This document shows, piece after piece, positions 12,988-25,100 of a stretch of DNA of 64,000 nucleotides. Position numbers and translations under genes: made by a program. Below the pieces are notes generated by a model. It ran no database searches, was not told the origin of the DNA, and was given only the letters and a program-made list of their open reading frames with translations. Each line of letters begins with the position of its first letter. Position 1 is the first letter of the stretch. Origin of the DNA: Paramecium octaurelia (taxonomy: Eukaryota > Ciliophora > Oligohymenophorea > Peniculida > Parameciidae). The stretch lies in the NCBI GenBank assembly GCA_905182995.1, contig CAJJDP010000139.1, forward strand, positions 255,003 through 319,002, read 5' to 3'.

Positions 12988-13344
12988 TCAAATTTATGCA
13001 TGATTTGGTTGCATAGTTTCTTCCAATTCTCTGAGTTATTGTCTGGCTACATTTATCATGAATTCAAGTTTAGATGCGTACTAAACTAAATCCACAAATT
13101 CTTTCCGTTCGCTGTTTTTAGCTGATTTCCTATCATAAATGTCTTCCTCTTCCCATCCATCACCTTCATTTGATGATTCCTCAGGTGATTATATTTTATA
13201 TTTCTTTTTCTATCTCAACTTTTGACAAAGACATCCTCTCTCCTTTTTTATACTCCTTTTCAATATTCCTGATATTTTCACTTGGTTTACAGTTGATTTT
13301 TATTCGTCGATGAAATTGATGTTATCACTAACTAAGTCAGCCAT
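12988..13344 (-). CDS. Small acidic/basic hypothetical protein
   Basis: Intronless frame of 118 residues from the ATG at 13342-13344. It contains a basic block (KERGCLCQKLRQKKKYK), an acidic Ser/Glu/Asp block (SPEESSNEGDGWEEED) and a C-terminal amphipathic helix. Codon choice, including UAG/UAA for Gln, is typical of its neighbours. No family recognised; a nuclear or scaffold role would be a guess. Confidence 0.6.
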
Positions 13345-14678
13345 TTTAGTATATAATTTAATATAAATAATCTCAAAAACGACAATTGGATTTTATTTCT
13401 ATTATCCTTTTACTATCCGTTTTATAAATCCAGAGGAAATCAATAGTTAGAACTATTAAAGTAATAATCAAATATTGCTCACTTTGTAAAGACTTGAATA
13501 TTATAAATACGAACTATTTCAATATAATTATTCTTTTTACAATATAATATATATATTGTTAGTTCTCATAAAGGGAGATCATTAGTTGATCAATTCACTT
13601 TCTTTATTTTATTAACAACTTGCTTTGGCCTTCCTACATTTCTTGTAATTTTTACTACTACTATAAGTCCATTAATTCTATTAATTACATATTTTATACT
13701 TTAATAAAAAGCTAGACCATTTTAAAAAGCATCAAATTCAAGGGATTTAAATGAATCTTAATTTTTTTTAGTCAATCCTTAATCAAATAATGATATATCT
13801 TATTTATCTAAATTTAATAACAATAAATACTAGGAAATAATAGTTGTGGTTATCTTAGCCCTGTCTATTACATTAGTCCTATATTATAAATAAGTTATTT
13901 AATACTTTGGTTTGATTACTGTGAGAAACTAATAGATTGATCTGAATAATTGCTTTGATAATTCTATTGTGATATACTGATATCAGAAGATGAAGTCTGA
14001 TAGGAGGAAGACTGTTGGCTTGGAAGTAGAAAGTTTTGTGAATACTAATTAATAGTAATTATTAATGTAGTCAATAGATAAGAGAAGTTCTCTATCTTTT
14101 TATCATCAACGTCTCTAATTTTGTAAATTTCCTTAAATATGCTCTATAATTTGATATACTTGCCATAATAAGGAGTTTTAATTGATTAAATAATCATTTT
14201 ATGTCATAAATTTAGCTATTGTCTGTTAAAATACTTGTTATTGAGCTTTAACCCTCATGATTTCATTATGAAATTATTGATAGTCATTTTTTAATTTGGA
14301 CATGCTCAGTTATGAATTATTATTGGCTAATATAAATTAATTTTATATTAACTTTAAATTTAGTTATTTTCCTCCAACTGTTCTTGTTATTCTATAGATT
14401 TTCTTTTTATTTCACACAATAAATGTCTGTTTTATATATGCAAAATAAAAATACTTCTTTTCTTTTTAAAAAAAATTATGTTTAAACTCATGTTTACCTA
14501 GTTCATTTTTAATCTTATGAAAATCATATATGTTCAATTATCTAATAAATGAAGTATAATTATTGTGCTTGAAATACTTGGGTAGTATCTAAAGTATTAA
14601 ATTTAACGTAGAAATACTTTCTTAGCAAACTCATAAGGTTTTTTTATAATAAATGCTTTGCCATCTTAGTTCCATTAA
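13345..14678. other. Low-coding region with fragments of open frames
   Basis: A plus-strand frame from about 13540 to 13978 is open for about 145 codons and encodes two hydrophobic stretches (one is IIVVVILALSITLVLYY), but it has no ATG. It ends at a UGA that could lie inside an 18-nt GTG...CAG segment, after which MKSDRRKTVGLEVESF continues to 14157. On the minus strand a short C-terminal-looking frame (WTYSSSKNYKKC) ends near 13590. These may be decayed genes or chance frames in AT-rich DNA. Confidence 0.3.
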
Positions 14679-15317
14679 ATGATATCAGAATAATTGGAAT
14701 TCTAAATATTAGAGCAACATTGTACCTCTAAGATATCATAGGTTTTGGTTAAGAAGGAAGGAATGGATGACTATTATTGGAGAATCAAGTTTTCCTTTGA
14801 ATTATCCATAAAATATTTAAAAATGACATTCCTAGAATAATCTAAATTGATATTATAGTTATATTATAAACATATGATTAATTACATAAAGAATCTTAAA
14901 TAAAATAAATTTTTCCATGTTTTTCATATAATCACATTAATAGGCAATTTATTGATAACTCTGCCGCGAGAGTCGTAAACTTTATAACTGGAATATTTTT
15001 AGTTGATAAATCCAATAGTGCTGGTAAAATGAATAATTTAATGAGTATAATCAATATAGAAAGGAAAAGAAATTCCCTTGAATTACTGGATAATCCAGCT
15101 ATCTATCTTCTTCAATTAGCTATATCACTTAGGTTAGTTCTGTATTTACACTATTTTTCTTGAATTCAAATCTTCATTGTCAATTTTGATTATATTTATA
15201 ACTTTGTTTCCTTTATTCCTGTCCTTTAAAATATACGATACGGCCTTTCTTTCATACTTCTTGGAAATAATTTATTTATCTATCCGATAGTAATTTAAAA
15301 TATGTAACCTGATTTGA
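14679..15317 (+). CDS. Hypothetical membrane protein
   Basis: The ATG at 14679 opens 115 codons (MISEQLEFQILEQHCTSK at the N terminus). A probable 36-nt intron at 15024-15059 then joins a hydrophobic C-terminal half (segments such as SILIIFITLFPLFLSF). The total is about 200 residues. The intron is longer than most in this window, and the composition is AT-driven, so the model could be fortuitous. No family recognised. Confidence 0.38.
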
Positions 15318-15565
15318 ATTTGCTAGCACCAAAATGAAATGGAGTTTTTGTAATTTCTTTCTGCTTTCTTGCTTTATCAAAGTTACATTAGGATTCTCAA
15401 AATAATGAATTTATTATTTATAAATATTAGAGTCATTTATATATTATAATTCATGTGTTCTTCATCTATATTTTATATTTTTAATTTTAAACTTTTTCTA
15501 ATTTTTTCATATCAAATCTTATCACAATCCATTGACATATATAATTAAATAATTTAATTATTTAG

Positions 15566-16582
15566 ATGAGCTCTAATTCTCAAAAATTATAAAAGCAAAA
15601 TAGCTAATCTGATAATGAAATCGATGCTCATGAGAACAAGGCCATAAAGTAGGACTGTGTGTAGATTTAAGCTAAGTATTTCTATATTAAATTTGATACA
15701 GATCAAAAAATATACAAAAGAGACTTCCAGAATAAATTAGAGCAAAATAAGTTCAAATTGATTAGATTTCTCAATTCAAATTTGATAGTTCATTGTATTA
15801 TAAGATGAATTTAAGAGAATAGACCATTTACGATTTTGATTTTCTAAAAATAGATAAAGATCTATTGTCTAATTAGAATTAAATTCTAGTATATATTGTG
15901 AATTATTATAGATTGAGGATAAGAAATCTAAAAAAAAGTTTCTTATAAAACCAATCCAAACTGAAAGTGAAATAATTCAAGTAAATAGATAAAATATATT
16001 TAGAAATTATTTTAATTAAATTCTAAATTTATTTTAACACCTCAAAACATTTTCAGTCATCATGTCCAGACACAAAAAATTGATTACCTCGCAAAGGAAA
16101 TAAGTAATTGATTTAAGTTGAATCAAGAAATAATTCATTTAAAGTTTCAACTACTTTTGTTTTAATATTGCAGCAAATCGATTCTACATTTTTCTCATGA
16201 ATTGTCAAATGCAAAACTCAAAATAATACTTGGTGATTTATTATAAGGATTGATGTCAGCAAAGGAGAATTAACTTGTATTAAATGAAATAACTTTGGAT
16301 TCCATATTGTACTGCGAGGACAATAAAAATTTCAAGCTCAATGATTACACCAATGCAACAATTGGTGATAACCAAAGTAATGTAACCGATTTAGGAATGT
16401 GTTTCGCTCAACTCATCCAATAAAAGAATTCAAGGCGGAGATATTAAAAATTATAAATAAATTTAAATGAATGGAAATTAAATAATAAAGATGATCCATT
16501 TGCAAGTATTACCTTACAAATGATCATGAATGAAAAATCACTTGATGAAATCAATTATTAATTGTAATAGATAGATTGTTGA
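15566..16582 (+). CDS. Hypothetical protein with several mini-introns
   Basis: Starts at the ATG at 15566 (MSSNSQKLQKQNSQSDNE). The first 75 codons are hydrophilic. The frame is then restored by short introns, including a 23-nt one near 15980-16003 and a 24-nt one near 16105-16128. The last 150 codons are one open exon with good composition (for example KSILHFSHELSNAKLK and DPFASITLQMIMNEKSLDE). A segment near 15780-15900 could not be joined with certainty. No conserved motif recognised; no membrane segment evident. It is convergent with the large minus-strand PAS gene, with fewer than 100 bases between the stops. Confidence 0.55.
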
Positions 16583-16650
16583 AATTCATATTTTATAGTA
16601 ATTGATAATACAATAAGATATAGCAATTTATATAGACTACGAGAATAAAC

Positions 16651-19600
16651 TCATTTTAATTTCTTTAATAATGTTAATGTATGTGGTTCTGTCAATGTCT
16701 CTATAGGTAGATTAGTTAATACTAATCTTAGCAAAATTAATCTTTAATTTGTGGAATACATCCAGATTCCAAAGATTATACAATAAATAACAATTAAGGA
16801 TATCCCTGCTGCCAAGTAATATGAATAAATCACATCTAAATCCTCCGCCATTACATTCTTTAAGATTATCATAATGTTATCTATAAATAAGTTAGTACCA
16901 TCAGTTGTATCTAAAAAGTGCTCAAAAATTGCATTATTGAATTCTTTAGTATTTAATTGTTCTAATACAATATCAAGCTCATCTCTGTAATCTTTGTTCT
17001 CAATCTCATAAATGAATTGCTATTTAAATAAAGTATCAATGCGACTCACTACTCCTTGGATGCCAGAACTTATGAATTCCCTATTGTTGTCCTCTGGTTT
17101 TGGTGTTCCATATTTAGTATCAAAAAAACTAGCATCTTATTCACAAAAAGGAATGAGATCAGCCAACAGGGTACAAAAGTCTTCTGAATACAAGTTAAAT
17201 AAAACAGCTTCATCATCTCCATTTATTCTATTCGATTCTAAAATGAATTCATAGATATTTGTTAAATTTTCAAAATAGGAATCGTAATATTCCAAAAAAA
17301 TAGTCATAATTTCTGCAGCCCCTTGAAAACTTGAAATTTGTGCATCTGTATAATATTTATCTTCTATCAGTTTTTAATATAAAGCTTGTTAGGACTTGAT
17401 TACTAAGGCACAGCTAATTGTAATATCTTGTTAAGAGGTAAATCTAATAAAACTTAAAGTCAATTATTAAGTGGGATATAAATCACTTGCTTGGGAATTG
17501 TACAAGAAGTAACCTCCAATTATAAATCCAAGAATAATTAAAAAGGAAATTGTTATAATGAAGACTTCCTTTATAATTGATATTCCAGAATTAGTGATTC
17601 TAGAATTTAATACTACATTCTGATTTTTTCTAATTTTTTTCTATCCTTCTTCATTATTGATATCCGACTTCTAAGGATTCTTATTTGTCAATTATAATTA
17701 ATACTCCTTCAAAATCCTAGATTATGTGTAAACAGATTCCAAACCCAATTAATTTAAAGATGAATATAATAATTTGTAATAGTTTTGCTATTTCCAACTT
17801 TACTTTCCAATAAATGTTTACAAAGTTTCATTTACATATGAGAATCTGATAATTTGCTCTTAAGCTTAATTCTCTTACAACCTTCCAGCTAAAAGTATGA
17901 TAGCTTGACAATATTTTTCAAGTTGATTCCAATAATAAATTTAACCAAACATAACCAAACATAGCACTATTATTTCAATACTTATTTATAATTGGTATTC
18001 AGTTAGCTTTGACTACTATAAATCAAAGAACAATATGTTTAATGAATCTAACAATTCAACATTCATGTAATTGACATTCTTTAAGTTATATCTTAATGTC
18101 AATAGATTATCTAGATAGTTTTGATCAATCAAATCTCCCAAATCATCAAAAGTATGATATTGAGCCTAGAATAATAAATCAGCAATATTTGATATAAAAT
18201 TGATAAAATAGGTGTAAGTAACTACTTCATTGTCTTAATATAAGAAGTCTAAATTAATCTTACTTAACATCCCTTAATACTCAATTCCAATAAATGTATC
18301 ATACATGCTCCTTAAGCTGCCAAGCATTGTGTCTGCAAGTACTTGGATCTCTTCTAATGTTTAAATAATTATGTATTCACTGCTATTAATAATGTTCAAT
18401 GAATTAAAGACTAGACTCCAGATATAACAAAAAGTCTTAAAGAAATATCTGTTAAATAACAAAGGAGCTTGAATATTAATTAGAGTCTGTAATAATTCAT
18501 CATGGTATGAACTCACATTTGTTAAATGGATAATGATATATATTGTAATTATCAAGACAATCAAAATATTGATTGCCAATAATGCCTATAAACTTTGAGT
18601 TAAATCCCTCTTAGATTAAAATTTCTTAATCACTTGAATTGCAGATATTCCAGAGGTACCAGAAGTATTGCTTGATCTTGATTTCTTAGCACTCACCTCA
18701 AAATCGTTTTTCTTTTATTGCAACTAGTTCTCTTATAATTGTTATAAAAGATTATGACTATTCTCCTTTTTATTATTGCTACTTATTCCTTTAACTTATG
18801 ATGATTCTGGTACATCAATATCATTTACAGGATCTCCATTTCCATACTCAAGTTGGTTTTGTAATTCCGTAAAGTCCTTTTCAATTAATCCCTGTAATTA
18901 TTACTACTTGGAGGAAGGACTGATAAATTAAATTCTCTGGGAAATAGGTGCATAACTCATGCTATCTCTTGCAGATTCTATGGCAATCAACTGTCCTTCA
19001 TAATTAGATAATTCTGGCAGTCTACTTCCATACTTTTTGATCAATAATGAAACCTCATTAATTTTTGAAACATCTGGACGTATCTCCTCTACAGCTACTG
19101 ACGGTGCTTCCAATCCATTTTCACTTGGTTGAATAAAAGACTAACTGTTTTCCATATTGGCTAATATGTATAATTTCAGCAATACTTTATTAGTTGTTAT
19201 TTGTTGAAAACGCATTATTTGAATATTAATTGTTTGCAAGTGATTCGTTTGTTTTATTATCATCAGTTCTTCTAATGTCTAAAATTTCTAATATAAAATA
19301 AGCCTTTCTTGAATCCTTTTTCCCCATTATTCTAAATTACAATTGAACTTTACTAATAAAACATTATTTCTACTTTTCCTAAAAATACATTATTAATTTA
19401 TTACCTCAAACCTTCTGATATTATCAACCATCTAAGTTTAAACAACAACGTTAAATAATGGTAATTAGTGTAGATATTAAATACTTTTGACTGAATTCTA
19501 CATTTCATAATTGTCCATAAGTTATAATTGGACCAGTCTTGTTTTATTCAAATCTAATGATGTTTGACTAGTCCTTGATTTTTATATGCTTTATGATTTT

Positions 19601-22086
19601 TCATAGTTTTGGGTTGAAAATTGCTTTAACGATTGCTATAATCTGTATCCATCATCTAGTATATCCTTTTAATTATAGAATTTCCAAATTTTACAGTAAT
19701 TATCAGGTGATCCATATTGTAAATCATTTTTTAATTTATTTCTTAAGTCAATGAGCAAATCAAAGATATTGGGAAATAGCATGCAAATACTTATTTGATA
19801 TATCATATCAGGAGTGAATTTAGTAATCGATTGTTAAAATTAGAAAAATGTCTCATAAAAATTTTAAGTGCAACCAATCAGATAACCATCCTCTCCAAAC
19901 AAAACAAAATCTGATGAATGTTTTACTTTAGACATGCATCCCATTAGTATATAATCATCTAAAAGTGAAAAATCATTATCAATTTTTAATTATTATGGTA
20001 CCAAAAACCCTTCTCTTGAAATTCCGAATACTAATTTATAATCATCAAAAAATATAGATTTTGCACTCTATAGATAATCCTAAAGTAATCTATCGTGTTT
20101 TTCTGCAAAAAATGATGGCATCAAAGCACTTATATTATCTATTTATTAGAATTCCTATTCATCAAATTCAAAATATTTGGCCAATAACCTTTTATCTAAA
20201 TTAACTATTTTCCCTCTATTTCTAACCATACTAATTTATACTAATGCTGCTCTCTCCTCAACTAACAGAATATTTGTTATTAGATCATCCTATTGTGTAT
20301 GTTCAATATTAAATATTTCTGCAATAACTTATTCACATATTTAAGTACTATAATAATCATTCATTATTGCACTGAAAAACATAGATATGAATTTGATAGT
20401 TTATACATTATAAATTTAGGATAGCTTATCCAAATTATGAAAATCAAATCTACAAAATCTTTAAAGTTCTTCATGCAATATTTAAATTTTTGCACTTTAG
20501 AATAAAGCCATTCTCTCAATATCATAAATACTATTAAATCCTTTTATCTAATTAGTCCAAAAACTAATTTTTTCTAAAATTATCTCCTTAACCTTTGGTA
20601 TAAAAGATTCTTAGAATTTTAAAGTTTCATGTATAGACTAAATGCTTAGTTATTTTTCTTATTATTATTGTTATTACTGAATACTATTCAATTTAATTAG
20701 ATTCTGCTATTTTTTAACTAATTATTGAAGGAATTAACTCATTTAGTATTTAACTATCATAAAAAAGTATGATTGCTAGTTAGTTAGAGTTTCATACTTT
20801 TTCAATTCTACATATGCCAACAACGGGCGATTGATGTATTCAGCTACATAATTAATAAAGAATAACTCAAGTTCTTCATACATAGTTTTTGTATCGCTTT
20901 TAGCTTTTTCTAGTTCAGTCTACAACATACAATAAATAGTCTAATTTGTCAACTGAATATGATTATCATTTTTTCTGTGTTTCTTATTCCAATTTTTAGC
21001 ACAATTCACTTTATGGGCTTTGTAATAGAAATATAATGAGAAGAAATGTTATTGATAGATTAATTTATTCATTGCAACGCATTATAAGTACAATTCTTAT
21101 GCCAATGAAATACAAGAAAAACAATTGATGTCTACATCATAGGCTTAAATGGATTTCCTCTAATGAAACACTTCTCCTAAGTAATATGAAAACAAAGCTG
21201 TAAATAAAAGTAAATATAATATGTCCTCTTAAGCAATTATTTTGCCATCTGTAAAGACAGAGAAACTGATTATAATATTGATAAACTCAGCAACCAAACT
21301 TAATTTAAAATGAGCTTCATTCATAAATGGTAAATAGGGTTTAAAGATTAGGCTTTCAATAATTTTAAATATTAAAGAAAGATGTATTATTGCAATTTAC
21401 GCATATTAAACAGTGTCTTAATTGTCAACAAAATAAAATACAGCCATAATTACCTGCAAAACATAATGTAATGGTTGGAAGCCATTAAACTTTGATTGGA
21501 TGTAGTTGCTTGGAATGAATGTGTAAGCTCTTAAGAAATATTAGGAAAAGAATATAATGATTGTGAACAAAATCAAAGTAAAAAAGTTAATGATACTCTG
21601 CATTCCAAGAATTGTGTTTTAAAAATTAAGAGTTCCTGGACCATTTAAGATTTGAGACACTAGTAAAAATAAAATGGGTAATTGAAATACTGTCCCTGTG
21701 ATTTGCAAGAAATAGAAGATGGATTTTCTTATTGATTAATGTTCAATAATGTTTCGATTATCATAAATTCCAAATAATAGCAAAGTGAATATGATTAGAA
21801 TAATGACACTGAGTAACAGAATAGTAATTATGAATGCCGTCATTCTGAAATCAATTTAAGAGTCTGCAAAAATTGGTATGATTAATTAAGATTGAGCTAC
21901 CATTTGAAATAGTTTGAAATGACCATCACTATAATTCCATAAATTCCATCCATGCATTGGCAATAACATTGCGATATATTGGGAATACATAACAAATATC
22001 GATAATTTTAACCAGAAATGAGTTGGTTATGTGGTATGCTTAATGTGAGCCAAACATGATAGCTAATCAACAATTATAAATTTCAT
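16651..22086 (-). CDS. Ciliate PAS-type multi-pass membrane protein (possibly two genes)
   Basis: From the ATG at 22084-22086 a frame of about 960 codons runs nearly without interruption. It encodes six or more N-terminal membrane segments, a Cys/helix-rich cytosolic region and a PAS-like segment (SDFVLFGEDGYLIGCT). A 26-nt intron lies near 19385-19412. Close to 19130 a 22-nt intron with a GTT donor would join it in frame to ENGLEAPSVAVEEIRPD and on to a second half with at least four membrane helices enclosing two extracellular loops, ending at 16651. If that intron is not used, the second half is its own gene starting at the ATG at 19153-19155 (MENSQSFIQ). GTT donors are used elsewhere in this window, and ciliate PAS/TmcB-like proteins combine both halves, so one gene of about 1,770 residues is preferred. 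No kinase or cyclase domain was seen; a sensory role is inferred. Confidence 0.68.
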
Positions 22087-22157
22087 ATTGCCGCTTTTAA
22101 ATATTTTTATAAAATAATCATCAAATTATATTCATTAGAATCAATATTATTAATTAA

Positions 22158-25100
22158 TCATTTTTTTGGTAACCAAGACATATCTTTATGTTGGATTTTT
22201 TTAGCAATTTCTCTCTCCAAATAATTTAATTCCCTCTTCTATTGTAAACAAATCAAGAAAAACAAATAAGAAGATAATTTATGTTCTTTTTCAATATGCT
22301 CCTGCCAACTGATATTTCTAAAATTAAGCAAATTGATTACTATTCTCTGCATTAATCATAGGATATACCACAAATTTTACAAGACTTATTCTTTTAATTT
22401 TTTGACAATGAGTTGCTATGAGAGTATTACCCACTAATTATGCTGATGATGAGGGCGAAACACAATATGAATATCAGCATAAATAATGTAACAACAAATA
22501 TGTAATTACCCCAATCATGAGTTTCATCTTCAGAATTAAAGGAATTTTGTAATCGGAATCCATTTCCAAAGAACTTCCAGAATTTAGATATGAATGAAAA
22601 TCGAGCAGTCTCTTCCTCATGAAATACTTCAGCATCCTAAACTACGAATGCTAGAAATGAGTAACAATGAATCACAATCAAAGTCAGATATAGAATGAGT
22701 AGAATCTTCCAAAAGTTAACAAGTACTGATGATAATACTTTTCTTAGACTCTAAAATAATAAATAATTAAATCTATTACATTTACTCTGGATACTATATC
22801 AAATAATAGTAATGAAATGAAAGGGGAAGCAAGAAAAGATAATGCAGCTAAGATCAAATAAGTTAAGTGATACAGAAAAGTAACATTTGAGATTTAAGCT
22901 AGTATTCTGTTTTAATTTAAATATTGATGCATCTTCATTTTACGTTTTAGAGTAGTTTTCTTTTGTTTCTAAGGATCCGGATAAATCTAGTTTAGGTTTT
23001 CTGTCCCTTTCAACCCTAAATTGACATCTTCCTAATTTTGATCCTTGTAGTAATCAACTCTAAATGCTATATATGGTTATTGATTCATAATATCAATAAT
23101 TAGTACAAAAGCAGATGATAATATCAGAATTATTGTTAAAACGATAACAATAATTTCAATAGTTTGACTCTTAAAAAAGAAACTGTTGACCTTTCGTTAT
23201 AAATCACCCAAATAACATAAATTTAATGTAAGTACAATCAAGTAGTTTAAAATCTTCAACAAATGAATGTTGATTGAAAACCAATTCAATTTTGGATACT
23301 TCGAAATATTTTAACGAAATGCTACCTCTTTTTAGAAGTATTCAGACATCGTTTTTAACTATTCATACCTACCTCTCTTCATTCTTAACATCTTAGCCTT
23401 TTTGGTAGTTTGTTGTAATAAAAAGAATGATTGAAAAGGTAGAATAAAATATAATAACTTATTCTCATCATGTTAACTGATTTGTATTTATCCCACATAT
23501 TTACTAAAAAAGTTAATAGCCTCAGCCATTTTCATACACATGTTTTTCTTAATGTTGTCTCTTTGATTATTATATTAAGCACCCTCTAACCAATTTATTG
23601 CAATCACTTCTAATTTCTATTCAATTTTACTCTCCCTTTTTTCTGCAGGGTCAATAACCTAATCTTGTTCATCGAACTTTTTGAATGGTATTGCTTCATC
23701 TAAAGATTACTTAACAAATTATTTTTTATTTGTTATTTTGTAAATGCTTTCTTTAAACTTGCTTTTAGGACTTGAATTATCACCAAACATAGTATACTAT
23801 TTATTTACCAGAGGCGGAGTCTTCAAAGGAGTCGACTTCTTTTTCACATTTATTTTTTGTTGTGTCCTTAAGTCCTTTATATCTAGAGATGCAATTATAG
23901 AATCATTTGAATTCAAATATTCCTTCAACAATTCAACTCGTTTTTAATTGAACTCCTGTTATTTCACAAAATTCTTCATGCTTATGTAAATTCTTAGAAA
24001 ATTTAAATTTTGCTTTTAGTTTAATGACAATTCATTTTGTTAGTCCCCAATTACTCTATCCCGTAATGTCTACCAATAGTCCTTTTTCTTATCACAATTT
24101 CCAATATTTTCAATGTTTTCACTCAAAATGTTAAATAAGATAATTAAATCAAAACAAATTCCTAATACTTCAATCTCTCCCACAGCTATGAAGTTTTATT
24201 AGCATTTTAAGTATGTGCAATTAATATTGTCTACATGATTGCATTTCTATCCTTACATAACGATATTCAGTCTTGGAGCAAATTATTCATATATCTTTAA
24301 TAGTTTCTCAAATAGCATTTAAAAATTCAAGTCTGTATAACTATAATGAACCTCTAATTTCACTTATAGGAGTAATTAAACAGCTGATTTAAATAATACT
24401 CTAAAAGTATTATCCTATAAGTTATCTGCTAGAATATCATATTTCTATGTTGTTATAATAAATTAAAGGATTGAAATCAATGGTTTATGACTAAAAACTA
24501 GATATTAATTTTGTGGATTTCCTTCACAAAAGTTATTTAAGCATTTGAGACATTCTGAATATAATGTAAGTATATCTAGTTCAGTACATATATGTGTTAA
24601 TTATGATCTATTGATATAATTGTAAAAATTGGATGTAAAATATAATACCTCCTCTATTAAAGCTTATTAATTATTAGGATCACAAAATTAGCAACTTCTA
24701 TCAATATATAAGATTAATTTTCCAATAAATCTTAAAATTGAAATAATAATTTTAAAAAATTGCCCTAATAAATAATTTCTTTCGTTTTAAATATCCACTC
24801 TACTAATGAAAAATCCTTTTTGATCTGACTTAGTAATCTATTTTGAATGTTGCTCCAAACTTAATAATCTATCAACTTGATTAAATGCTCTTGAAATGAA
24901 TTTATGAAACGGTAAACAACTTTCATTAGAGAACATGTTTCCCAATTATCCTTCATCCATTCTTTATATTTATTCAAATATTGACAAAGTTAATTAAACT
25001 TTTTTTATACAAGGTAAGGCATATTCATTATCATTTTCTTCTAAATATATCATAAGAAATGGAATTTATTTTAATGCAAAATGTATCAGTTTTTCTTTCT

